Source of the DNA: UBA1847 sp942492205
GTDB lineage: Bacteria; Pseudomonadota; Gammaproteobacteria; Steroidobacterales; Woeseiaceae
DNA: 64,000 nt
Direction of reading: 5' to 3'
NCBI GenBank assembly: GCA_942492205.1
Contig: CALODT010000001.1
Coordinates: 124,001 to 188,000 of the forward strand
The notes under the pieces are model-generated. The model did no database searches, was not told the DNA's origin, and saw only the letters and a list, made by a program, of their open reading frames with translations. The position numbers and the translations under genes were made by a program. Position 1 is the first letter of the stretch; every line of letters starts with the position of its first letter. Below are positions 53,231-59,622 of this stretch, in pieces.

Positions 53231-53248
53231 ACCGATGCAAAACCAAAG

Positions 53249-53310
53249 CGTCGCATAGCCGCCGGTCGAGAAAATTCAGGTAAAATGTCGGCTGCTGACC
53301 CAAAGCAGAC
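53249..53310 (+). repeat. Cassette repeat I, right half
   Basis: Resumes after the IS with GTCGCATAGCCGCCGGTCGA, then TAAAAT (53281-53286) and GTCGGCTGCTGACCCAAAGC followed by AGAC. Confidence 0.87.
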
Positions 53311-53367
53311 TCACGTATTACGAGCATCCAGACACTCCATGGCGGACATGGTTCAAGAGTAGATTCT

Positions 53368-53592
53368 ATGCACGGATGGCTGACGACCCATGCCAGGGAA
53401 ATCGTAGCGGCTCTTTTGGCTGCCATATTTGCATCCGAGATCTACTATGTCGCGGCCCGAAATACGCTGGGGCCATGGTGGAGGGTCTGGATAGCGCCGC
53501 CAAAATCGGGATTTTCCAAGACGAGCAGATGGGGCTGGTACTTTTGGAATGGCATGTGTATTTGCCTCTGTCTGCTAGTTGTCGTGAATTAA
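53368..53592 (+). CDS. Cassette gene: small membrane protein
   Basis: The 74-residue product has two hydrophobic segments (IVAALLAAIFASEIYYVAA and WNGMCICLCLLVVVN) separated by a basic, Trp-rich loop (GPWWRVWIAPPKSGFSKTSR). No family recognised and no strong ribosome-binding site; another frame over the same stretch is also open. It is the only plausible gene between repeats I and J. Confidence 0.45.
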   Translation: MHGWLTTHAREIVAALLAAIFASEIYYVAARNTLGPWWRVWIAPPKSGFSKTSRWGWYFWNGMCICLCLLVVVN

Positions 53593-53618
53593 CGGAACTC
53601 TGCACCTATTGCCATCAG

Positions 53619-53743
53619 ATGGGCGTCTGCTTCTGGCCGAGTGCAGAAGTTATCCAGGTAAAGAAATGAATGACTGCTTTACTTCGCATAGCCGCCGCTT
53701 GAAGCTCCTCGGTTATAATTTCTGCTGATGACCCTAAGGAGCC
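53619..53743 (+). repeat. Cassette repeat J
   Basis: GGGCGTCTGCTTCTGGCCGA with AGTGCAGAAG forms the first hairpin. ATGACTGCTTTACTTCGCAT, AGCCGCCGCTTGAAG, a perfect TATAAT (53714-53719) and CTGCTGATGACCCTAAGGAG follow. Confidence 0.8.
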
Positions 53744-53767
53744 GTTCGTCGCAGGGCGAAAATCACC

Positions 53768-54271
53768 ATGCTCAAGCTCTATAAACTGGACGATCAGCCG
53801 CCTCGCTATTGGGAGACTTGGGACAACGACGACGGTTCACACACGGTTCACTGGGGTGTTTTGGGCGAAACTGGAGACTCGAAAACCGTAAAATCATCTC
53901 TGTTCAAAAAGGCTACCGACAAGATTCAAGCTGAAGTAGATGATTTCGTCTCTCAGGGATACAGGCAGGTTGATCTCGATGACCACCGCACTCTGTTGAT
54001 TGAGTACGCCGTTGAAGGGTTCGGGACAGGAGACGACCTAGACAAGAGGCACGAACTTGAGTCGAGAATGAACGGGACTCTCGGTTGGACAGGTCTAGGA
54101 CACTGCGATGGCGGCAGTATCGGTTCCGACACTATGGAAGCCTGCTGCTATGTCGTCGATTTCGAATTAGCCAAATCAGTCATTGAAGCTGACCTCAAAG
54201 GAACTGAGTTCGCTGACTACACGCGAATTTACGATGAGGGCGCAGAGAAGGAAAAGGCGCGCTCTTCCTGA
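53768..54271 (+). CDS. Cassette gene: WGR-domain-like protein
   Basis: The 167-residue product begins like a WGR domain (MLKLYKLDDQPPRYWETWDN, then HTVHWGVLGETGDSKTV and FKKATDKIQAEVDDFVSQGY). WGR domains occur in PARPs and stand-alone bacterial proteins and bind nucleic acid; here the motif is HWGVLGETG. The C-terminal half (LGWTGLGHCDGGSIGSDTME, ACCYVVDFELAKSVIEADL) looks like a separate small alpha/beta domain. ATG 53768 lies 24 bp after repeat J. Confidence 0.65.
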   Translation: MLKLYKLDDQPPRYWETWDNDDGSHTVHWGVLGETGDSKTVKSSLFKKATDKIQAEVDDFVSQGYRQVDLDDHRTLLIEYAVEGFGTGDDLDKRHELESRMNGTLGWTGLGHCDGGSIGSDTMEACCYVVDFELAKSVIEADLKGTEFADYTRIYDEGAEKEKARSS

Positions 54272-54278
54272 CGCTGCC

Positions 54279-54577
54279 AACAGCAGCTCTTGGCCGATTC
54301 TGTTGAAAAACTCCGTTTTCAAAATTGCCGGCTTTTTATTTGTGATTTGCCGCCAATTTCGTATTGTAGATACGAGGAGGTAGTTTAAACCCCATGAAAA
54401 TATCTCCTGGCGCAGCTTAGTGGCGCTAACCAGCGTAAACCGATGCGCACAGAATAAAGTAAAATTCTTCGCGAATTTCCGTGCCGCTCGCAGTACTGAG
54501 TTTTTCAACAGAATAGGCTGTAAGCCGCCAGTCGACTGGTCTGAAGTAGGATGACTGCTACTGACCCAGAGTGGACG
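54279..54577 (+). repeat. Cassette repeat K, split by a MITE
   Basis: The left part AACAGCAGCTCTTGGCCG (54279-54296) and right part TAAGCCGCCAGTCGACTGGT, TAGGAT (54547-54552), GACTGCTACTGACCCAGAGT are separated by the 218-bp element at 54297-54514. The right part matches copy F closely. Confidence 0.8.
54297..54514. mobile_element. MITE with 17-bp perfect terminal inverted repeats
   Basis: The 218-bp element starts ATTCTGTTGAAAAACTC (54297-54313) and ends GAGTTTTTCAACAGAAT (54498-54514), perfect inverted complements. It contains no credible gene and is A/T-rich inside. The TGTTGAAAAACTC end is similar to those of several DDE insertion sequences, so it is probably mobilised in trans. I could not make out an exact target duplication. 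Confidence 0.9.
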
Positions 54578-54700
54578 TTAGCCGGGTATCTCTACGACTT
54601 ATGCTTGTCGACTGAGGCCTGATAGCCTGATCCGCGTCTTGGCTAGCGCGGCACTTTCCTTCAATATGCCGGCTGACAACACAGATTCAGGAGTGTCCCC

Positions 54701-56038
54701 ATGCTTAAGTTCGCCGTTCTCGCCTGCCTGCTGCTACCCATACAGGCGACTTTAGCTCAGGATCAGGGGCGGGAAGTTGCTGGCCCTCGCGCCGTGCTGG
54801 AATACAGAGACCGCCCTCCTGTAGAGAACCGACACCTCGAACAGCGTATCGACACGCTACTGCCAGCCCTGATGAAGGAGACCAATCTCGATATGTGGCT
54901 CGTACTCAATCGCGAGTATGCAGAGGATCCCATCTACTTCTCTTTGGTACCGCAGCCGACGTTCGCAGCGCGCCGCACAACCATGCTTGTATTTCATCGC
55001 ACCGACGACGGTGTCGATCGCCTGACTGTCAACCGCTATCCGCTCGGCGGACCGTATGAGTCAGCCTGGGAGGGCGGCGATCTCGATTCGCAATGGCAAG
55101 CGCTGGGCGAGCTCATCGTCTCCCGCAACCCGGCACGCATCGGCATAAACGTGTCTCGCGACTGGCCGGTAGCCGATGGGCTCACTCACGCGCTGCACCA
55201 ACGCTTGCTCGAGGTGCTGCCTGACGACTATGCAGATCGCCTGGTGCCGGCGGAAGACCTCGTCGTACGGTGGGCAGAGACGCGCACAGCCGATGAGATT
55301 GAAACGTATGCGCACACGGTAAGCCTCGCACGCAGCGTCATCGCGGAGGCGTTTTCCAGCCGTGTAATCACGCCGGGTGTGACCACGACCGATGACGTCG
55401 CCTGGTACCTGAGGCAACGCTTCGCAGAACTCGACCTGCCTACCTGGTTTATGCCCTATGTCAACGCGCAACGTCCTGGACAAAGCTGTGACAGTGACAC
55501 CGCGTTCTGCGGCGAGAGCGGTATCATTCAAGCCGGCGATGTCATTCACACCGACGTGGGAATCTGCTACCTGCACTTGTGCACGGACACGCAAGAGATG
55601 GGCTATGTGCTGAAACTCGGCGAAACTGAAGCTCCGAAAGGCCTCATCGGCGCGCTCAAGGTTGGCAACCGCTGGCAGGACCTGTTGACCGACGAGTTCG
55701 TCACTGGCCGCACGGGCAACGAGATCACGGCAGCGACGCGTGCCGAGTGTGCCAGGAAGAAGATCGACTGCAGCGTGTATACACACGCGATCGGCTTCTT
55801 CGGGCATGCACCTGGCCCGACGATCGGCATGTGGGATGATCAAGACGGTACGCCGGTGCACGGCGATTGGCCGCTGCACGCGAACACGTGCTACGCGATC
55901 GAGGGAAATATCAAGGCACCAGTACCCGAGTGGGACGGCCAGCTTGTGCAGATCAAACTCGAGCAAAGCGCGTGTTTCGATGGTGAGACCGTGCACTATC
56001 TTGCGGGCCGGCAGACCAACTGGCATATCGTGCGCTAG
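54701..56038 (+). CDS. Cassette-region gene: exported M24-family metallopeptidase
   Basis: The 445-residue protein has a signal peptide (LKFAVLACLLLPIQATLA), a creatinase-type N-terminal domain and a pita-bread C-terminal domain with the M24 metal ligands recognisable in VIHTDVGICYLHLCTDTQ (two Asp), VYTHAIGFFGHAPG (His), AIEGNIKAP (Glu) and KLEQSACFDG (Glu). It should act on X-Pro peptides or related bonds in the periplasm. ATG 54701 has CAGGAG upstream. At 1.3 kb it is the largest gene in the array and closer in composition to ordinary chromosomal genes. Confidence 0.85.
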   Translation: MLKFAVLACLLLPIQATLAQDQGREVAGPRAVLEYRDRPPVENRHLEQRIDTLLPALMKETNLDMWLVLNREYAEDPIYFSLVPQPTFAARRTTMLVFHRTDDGVDRLTVNRYPLGGPYESAWEGGDLDSQWQALGELIVSRNPARIGINVSRDWPVADGLTHALHQRLLEVLPDDYADRLVPAEDLVVRWAETRTADEIETYAHTVSLARSVIAEAFSSRVITPGVTTTDDVAWYLRQRFAELDLPTWFMPYVNAQRPGQSCDSDTAFCGESGIIQAGDVIHTDVGICYLHLCTDTQEMGYVLKLGETEAPKGLIGALKVGNRWQDLLTDEFVTGRTGNEITAATRAECARKKIDCSVYTHAIGFFGHAPGPTIGMWDDQDGTPVHGDWPLHANTCYAIEGNIKAPVPEWDGQLVQIKLEQSACFDGETVHYLAGRQTNWHIVR

Positions 56039-56053
56039 CACTCGGCTACTTGG

Positions 56054-56130
56054 CGACCGTCCGGTTATGGCTGTCACTAGCCGCCCAGATGTTAGAATCT
56101 TGAGCAACTGCTACTGACCCAGTGCAGTCG
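56054..56130 (+). repeat. Cassette repeat L
   Basis: CGACCGTCCGGTTATGGCTG, TCACTAGCCGCCC, TAGAAT (56093-56098) and CAACTGCTACTGACCCAGTG followed by CAGTC. Confidence 0.78.
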
Positions 56131-56171
56131 TACGTCTGCCACGTGGCTAAATAGAATCTCTTGGATTTCGG

Positions 56172-56420
56172 TTGGAACGAAAAGAAACATACGCGGAATT
56201 TCAGGCACGAATGGACCGCGCCCGAGAAGGAGATGCAGCCAAGACCAATAAGGTGGCTGTATTTGGCATCGGTATATACGCGGCAGGCCTGGCCGCGTAC
56301 TTCTATCTGCGGTCTGGTGACTGGCATGGTATTTATTTCTTGTTCGCGGGAGTCAATTTACTGCTTCTTGTCGTTGCAGGAAGCCTGCTTTTTGGAATCT
56401 ATAAATCAAGACGGCCCTGA
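56172..56420 (+). CDS. Cassette gene: two-helix membrane protein
   Basis: The 82-residue product has a charged N-terminus (ERKETYAEFQARMDRAREGD) and two membrane helices (VAVFGIGIYAAGLAAYFYL and GIYFLFAGVNLLLLVVAGSL). It starts with TTG and a weak ribosome-binding site. It lies 12 bp before the next gene in the same cassette, so the two form a small operon. No family recognised. Confidence 0.58.
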   Translation: MERKETYAEFQARMDRAREGDAAKTNKVAVFGIGIYAAGLAAYFYLRSGDWHGIYFLFAGVNLLLLVVAGSLLFGIYKSRRP

Positions 56421-56432
56421 AGGAGAACATCG

Positions 56433-56858
56433 TTGGAGCGGCAAATACTCGCGGAACTTGTTCAAATAAAATGGAGTCTCGTAGCGATCTTCCTCGCTAT
56501 CGCGTTGATTATTCTCTACTACCTGATAGCCATAGCATTCCGCATCAAGAGAGGGAATACAGAGTCTCTGGTTCTGTTGAGAGAGACGTACATTGCCGAG
56601 CTATCGTTGCTCGAAAGCAAGGGCGAGTACGAGCAGTTACTCACCAAGTCTGAAGAAATGGTTAATCTATTTCCGGCGGACCTTATAGCGAACTGGTATT
56701 ACGCACTCGGCAACTACAAGAATAGACAGCTCGGAGCAGCGCTGTCTGCATTAGGGAAAGTTAAGCAGATCAATGCGGCTTGGTCTGCGGACTCCGTTGA
56801 CGCCCTTATGGAAGAAATCCGAAGCGAGATGGATGGCCCAAAATCGCACGGCGCGTAG
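56433..56858 (+). CDS. Cassette gene: membrane-anchored TPR-like protein
   Basis: The 141-residue product has one membrane helix at about 15-35 (LVAIFLAIALIILYYLIAIA) and a soluble helical part with a TPR-like pair (LLESKGEYEQLLTKSEEMVN, LIANWYYALGNYKNRQLGAA). The TTG start has a good AAGGAG 8 bases upstream. With the preceding gene this is the only clear two-gene cassette in the array, suggesting that the two products work together at the membrane. Confidence 0.65.
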   Translation: MERQILAELVQIKWSLVAIFLAIALIILYYLIAIAFRIKRGNTESLVLLRETYIAELSLLESKGEYEQLLTKSEEMVNLFPADLIANWYYALGNYKNRQLGAALSALGKVKQINAAWSADSVDALMEEIRSEMDGPKSHGA

Positions 56859-56876
56859 GTTTACTTCTGAGGTTTT

Positions 56877-56953
56877 TCGGCCGACGGGTTGTGGCGGTAA
56901 GCGGAAGTTCGAGTGCTAGAATCATGGGCGACCGCCATTGGCCCTATCCAACC
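56877..56953 (+). repeat. Cassette repeat M (degenerate)
   Basis: TCGGCCGACGGGTTGTGGCG, TAGAAT (56917-56922) and GGGCGACCGCCATTGGCCCT keep the order but differ most from the consensus. Confidence 0.6.
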
Positions 56954-56971
56954 GGTACACAGCTACACAAA

Positions 56972-57211
56972 ATGAACAGCAAGAATCGTTCAAGAAGTAT
57001 TCGCTTTCGACTCGCTATATCTGCTGAAGAATACCTGGCCTATTATCAGGGCAGTGCAAAAGCTGTAGTGGTACGCTCTCAAGACAACAGAACCATTCGT
57101 TTTCCTGCCAGCGCAATCCGTCAGTTCGTTACTCACGATGGTATCTTTGGCGACTTCGAAATTACTTTTGATGAGAACAACAAGCTCATTGCGGTACAGT
57201 CGATAGACTAG
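56972..57211 (+). CDS. Cassette gene: DUF2835-family protein
   Basis: The 79-residue product fits DUF2835: IRFRLAISAEEYLAYYQGSA, VVVRSQDNRTIRFPASAIRQ and FVTHDGIFGDFEITFDEN match the family's compact beta-rich domain, which is normally about 70 residues and common in gammaproteobacteria. The function is unknown. The ATG at 56972 lies 18 bp after repeat M; the frame is open upstream across the repeat but with no similarity. Confidence 0.8.
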   Translation: MNSKNRSRSIRFRLAISAEEYLAYYQGSAKAVVVRSQDNRTIRFPASAIRQFVTHDGIFGDFEITFDENNKLIAVQSID

Positions 57212-57365
57212 GAATCCAAGAAACGGTTACCTAGGTGCACGACTCGCCAATTCGACATGCGTGAAATATTCGTACGGATTCGCGCGGCGGACGACAAATG
57301 AGATGGCAGTTGTTGATGCGTGTGGAGCTGGCTGCAGGGCTTTCGGGTTGTTATCCGCAAACGCT

Positions 57366-57477
57366 CGTGGCTGTAAGTGGCCCGTCACTCTCGTTGAGAG
57401 TGAACGGCTGGTAAGCGCTCGAAAGCAGCCTGTTGAGTGATAAACTGCTGAGCGAGTACTTGTGATCCTTAGCCGTA
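57366..57477 (+). repeat. Cassette repeat N
   Basis: GTGGCTGTAAGTGGCCCGTC, GAACGGCTGGTAAGCGCTCG, AAAGCAGCC, TAAACT (57441-57446) and TTGTGATCCTTAGCCG. The preceding stretch 57212-57365 holds no gene that I recognise. Confidence 0.7.
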
Positions 57478-57523
57478 ACACACCAATTATTCCAAGAAAT
57501 GAGTTTATAGGCGATCAGATCAG

Positions 57524-58153
57524 ATGGGCCTCGACTGGAATCCAGGAAATCGACCAAAGGTTGGTCATGAAGAAGAGTATTTTCAACTCTTCGAAATACT
57601 TCGTTCTGAAGCGGCGAGCGAGCATAAAGAAGAGGTTGATCGATTTCACGAAATCTCAATCTCCGCCTATGAAACGCTCGCCGCCCCTCAAGTCGGCAAA
57701 GATGACAATGCGACTCAGTGGATCAAAGAGATGCACAAGAGTCAGCAACCCGATATGTCACTGAATGAGTGGGTCGGCCGGTTTCAGGGCTTCTACGTCG
57801 TTTCGCTTGTTCCGCCCTGTGATGGTGTACCTCGTTATTCGAACGGCACCCCGGGCGGCTACGTCGAGCCATTTTCATTTCGCGGCGAGTTTCTCAAAGA
57901 CTGTGTTGATTTGATCGGCAGGGATTTGTTAGACGATGCGTGGAACAGTAAATTACCTGATGAGATGCGTGACTACGCGGACAAACTTATGCAGTGTGCC
58001 GAGAGTTATGCGTCCGAGCATGGATATGATCTTGAGCAGCTGAATATCGAGGACGTCGACAGCATCGACACCAAGTTGGATATCATAGTCTGCGCAGCAA
58101 GATGGTGTAGATTCTGGGCCGCGCGAGGTCACGTTCTCGATGCTTATTTCTAA
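57524..58153 (+). CDS. Cassette gene: hypothetical cytoplasmic protein
   Basis: The 209-residue acidic protein opens MGLDWNPGNRPKVGHEEEYF and has a conserved-looking middle (GRFQGFYVVSLVPPCDGVPR, TPGGYVEPFSFRGEFLKDCV) and a helical end with WCRFWAARGHVLDAYF. I recall proteins with the MGLDWNPG opening as scattered hypotheticals in unrelated bacteria, but know no function. No membrane segment or signal peptide. The start ATG has only AGGCG upstream. Confidence 0.65.
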   Translation: MGLDWNPGNRPKVGHEEEYFQLFEILRSEAASEHKEEVDRFHEISISAYETLAAPQVGKDDNATQWIKEMHKSQQPDMSLNEWVGRFQGFYVVSLVPPCDGVPRYSNGTPGGYVEPFSFRGEFLKDCVDLIGRDLLDDAWNSKLPDEMRDYADKLMQCAESYASEHGYDLEQLNIEDVDSIDTKLDIIVCAARWCRFWAARGHVLDAYF

Positions 58154-58176
58154 TTCCTTTTCGGCACCCGGATTTG

Positions 58177-58250
58177 GTCTGCTCCTGGCCGTAAACAGAA
58201 GTTCGTTTGGTTCGCAGTATAATTTCCGTTACTGACCCAAAGCGACCGCA
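58177..58250 (+). repeat. Cassette repeat O
   Basis: GGTCTGCTCCTGGCCGTAAACAG, TATAAT (58218-58223) and CCGTTACTGACCCAAAGCGA. The central block is absent. (First motif is split: GGTCTGCTCCTGGCCG then TAAACAG.). Confidence 0.78.
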
Positions 58251-58301
58251 CGCGATTGCCGTCGAAGGGTTCTCGCTTCTCTTCGCTTGTACGAGTAGCA
58301 A

Positions 58302-58721
58302 ATGGTTTGGATCAAAGGAATTCTGATTGTCATCGTTGGGGCAATACCGGCCACTTTTCTACTGGGGTTTGCGTTTGTTCCTCTCGTTGCGGCCGCGTCG
58401 GTAATTCGAGAGCATCCCTTGAGCGCTTCGGTGACAATCATTTGGTTCGCACTGGCCGCAATCGGAACAGCCACACTCTGGCTTGCAGCCTTTCAGTCAA
58501 TTGGCCCAAGGCTTATGTCAGGGCTCTTGGCCGGCGCGCTGGCAATCTGCCCACTTGCGTATTTCTTGGTAAAGGATTTTGTCGAGGGCGGTTTAAACGC
58601 AGGAAGTGTTATGGGCTTGCTCGTTACGGGGCCTGCCGCAGTGGCGATCGCCCTAATGGCCGCTTTCTTTCGGAGGCCGCCCGGTGAGAAGCTGGTCTCT
58701 GGTGGTTCACGCATTTCGTAA
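58302..58721 (+). CDS. Cassette gene: four-helix hypothetical membrane protein
   Basis: The 139-residue product has four hydrophobic helices (IKGILIVIVGAIPATFLLGF, SASVTIIWFALAAIGTATLW, LLAGALAICPLAYFLV, LLVTGPAAVAIALMAAFF) and a short basic tail. No family recognised. The ATG at 58302 follows repeat O by about 50 bp. Plus strand. Confidence 0.6.
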   Translation: MVWIKGILIVIVGAIPATFLLGFAFVPLVAAASVIREHPLSASVTIIWFALAAIGTATLWLAAFQSIGPRLMSGLLAGALAICPLAYFLVKDFVEGGLNAGSVMGLLVTGPAAVAIALMAAFFRRPPGEKLVSGGSRIS

Positions 58722-58771
58722 GCTTGCCAAAGAACCCGCGACCGCAACCCCGGCCGGGTAACGACGGCCCA

Positions 58772-58855
58772 CACGTCCGGCTGTTTCTGGCTGCCTTTAC
58801 CAGCCCTTTGAACTTATTAGGGTAAAATGAGGGCTCGTGACCCAAAGTGGTCAGT
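58772..58855 (+). repeat. Cassette repeat P
   Basis: ACGTCCGGCTGTTTCTGGCTG split as CGTCCGGCTGTTTCTGGC, then TAAAAT (58823-58828) and GAGGGCTCGTGACCCAAAGT followed by GGTC. Confidence 0.75.
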
Positions 58856-58918
58856 CGAACGCTTTGATCTTCAAACGCCAGAATCTTTCATTTTCAGACC
58901 AGGTTTCTTGGAATTCAT

Positions 58919-59332
58919 ATGTTGTCGAGTGTCTTAGTTGGGCTTAGCGCAGGTCTCATTTTCATCTTGGGCGCCGTGCATCTCTTGTATACGTTTCGGG
59001 GCGATAGGCTTTCTCCTCGCGACACAGAGTTGCAGGCCTCAATGAATAGCGTTTCGCCAAAAATCAGCGATCAGACGACCATGTGGCGTGCCTGGGTCGG
59101 ATTCAATGCGAGCCACAGCATGGGCGCTATTCTTTTTGGATTGATATACGGCTATCTGGCAGTGTTTGAGGGGGATCTGTTGTTTGGATCGATCTATCTA
59201 CTGACCGTGGGTATTGCAATGCTCAGCGGCCTTGTTCTCTTGGCACGGCGCTATTGGTTCGCTGCGCCACTTGCCGGTATTTCAATCTCTCTGATCTGTT
59301 TTGTCACTGGCGTGATACTTTGGTGGCTTTGA
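58919..59332 (+). CDS. Cassette gene: four-helix membrane protein, possibly LIC_13387-like
   Basis: The 137-residue product has four membrane helices and the conserved-looking stretch MWRAWVGFNASHSMGAILFG between the first and second. I associate this pattern with a small uncharacterised membrane family (LIC_13387-type), but cannot confirm it. Helices: VLVGLSAGLIFILGAVHLLY, ILFGLIYGYLAVFEGDLLFG, IYLLTVGIAMLSGLVLLA and APLAGISISLICFVTGVILW. Confidence 0.62.
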   Translation: MLSSVLVGLSAGLIFILGAVHLLYTFRGDRLSPRDTELQASMNSVSPKISDQTTMWRAWVGFNASHSMGAILFGLIYGYLAVFEGDLLFGSIYLLTVGIAMLSGLVLLARRYWFAAPLAGISISLICFVTGVILWWL

Positions 59333-59335
59333 CTA

Positions 59336-59393
59336 GCAGGTCCGCAGGCGTCGCTAAATTATCGCTACTGCCCCGATGCTGCCATTCGCATTG
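59336..59393 (+). repeat. Cassette repeat Q (last recognisable copy)
   Basis: TAGCAGGTCCGCAGGCGTCG, TAAATT (59355-59360) and TCGCTACTGCCCCGATGCTG; the first hairpin is mostly lost. Confidence 0.6.
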
Positions 59394-59409
59394 AGCGGCG
59401 CTTATCCCG

Positions 59410-59622
59410 ATGAAACGAATACTCCATTTTGCAGCTTTGCTTGGACTCGTGCTTGCCGGTTGCGAAAGTGAGCGCAGATTCACGCTTAGTCCGGCGACCA
59501 TGGCGTGCAACCACGGTTCTTGCCGGGTGACCTTCGAGATAACGAACTTGTCCGACCGCGAGCTGCCATACCTTCTGTGGCCTGAATGTCTTCCCTGGTT
59601 TGACGCTCTCGCAACACGTTAG
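59410..59622 (+). pseudogene. Last cassette gene: lipoprotein truncated at the array edge
   Basis: The 70-codon frame encodes a lipoprotein leader (LHFAALLGLVLAGCESE, lipobox Cys) and the beginning of a beta-sandwich-like domain (VTFEITNLSDRELPYLLWPE) that breaks off abruptly. Its stop overlaps the 3' end of the convergent S41 peptidase gene by 4 bp, and no repeat follows. The rest of the cassette was probably lost in the rearrangement that joined the array to the chromosome here. Confidence 0.55.

Larger units (their letters stand above)
52001..53244 (+). mobile_element. IS3-family insertion sequence inside cassette repeat I
   Basis: A 1,244-bp element with imperfect terminal inverted repeats. 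The left end is GGCCTTGCTCCGGTTTGG followed by TGGACA; the right end, reversed, is GGTTTTGCATCGGTTTAA followed by TGGACA. It is flanked by a 4-bp direct repeat AAAG (51997-52000 and 53245-53248). Removing the element and one AAAG joins CTGC to CGTCGCATAGCC, which restores the repeat as seen in copy H. It carries orfA and orfB, both intact, so it may be active. Confidence 0.93.
45281..59622 (+). other. Array of about 18 small gene cassettes separated by a conserved repeat
   Basis: Between the desaturase and the S41 peptidase the genome changes character. There are short unrelated genes, mostly of unknown function, often GTG/TTG started and visibly richer in A/T. Each is preceded and followed by a copy of one degenerate repeat of about 60-150 bp. 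All repeats point the same way although four of the genes are on the minus strand. The organisation is that of an integron-type cassette array, but no tyrosine recombinase lies in the window and I could not recognise regular RYYYAAC/GTTRRRY attC cores. The repeats may therefore belong to a divergent or different capture system. Confidence 0.75.

Noticed and set aside
57227..57481. 84-codon minus-strand frame between DUF2835 and the 209-residue gene
   Set aside because: It starts inside cassette repeat N and shows no recognisable domain; a faint transposase-like feel to its end was too weak to report.
45281..59393. Cassette repeats as a CRISPR array
   Set aside because: Copies are far too long, degenerate and widely spaced, with genes rather than short spacers between them, and there are no cas genes.
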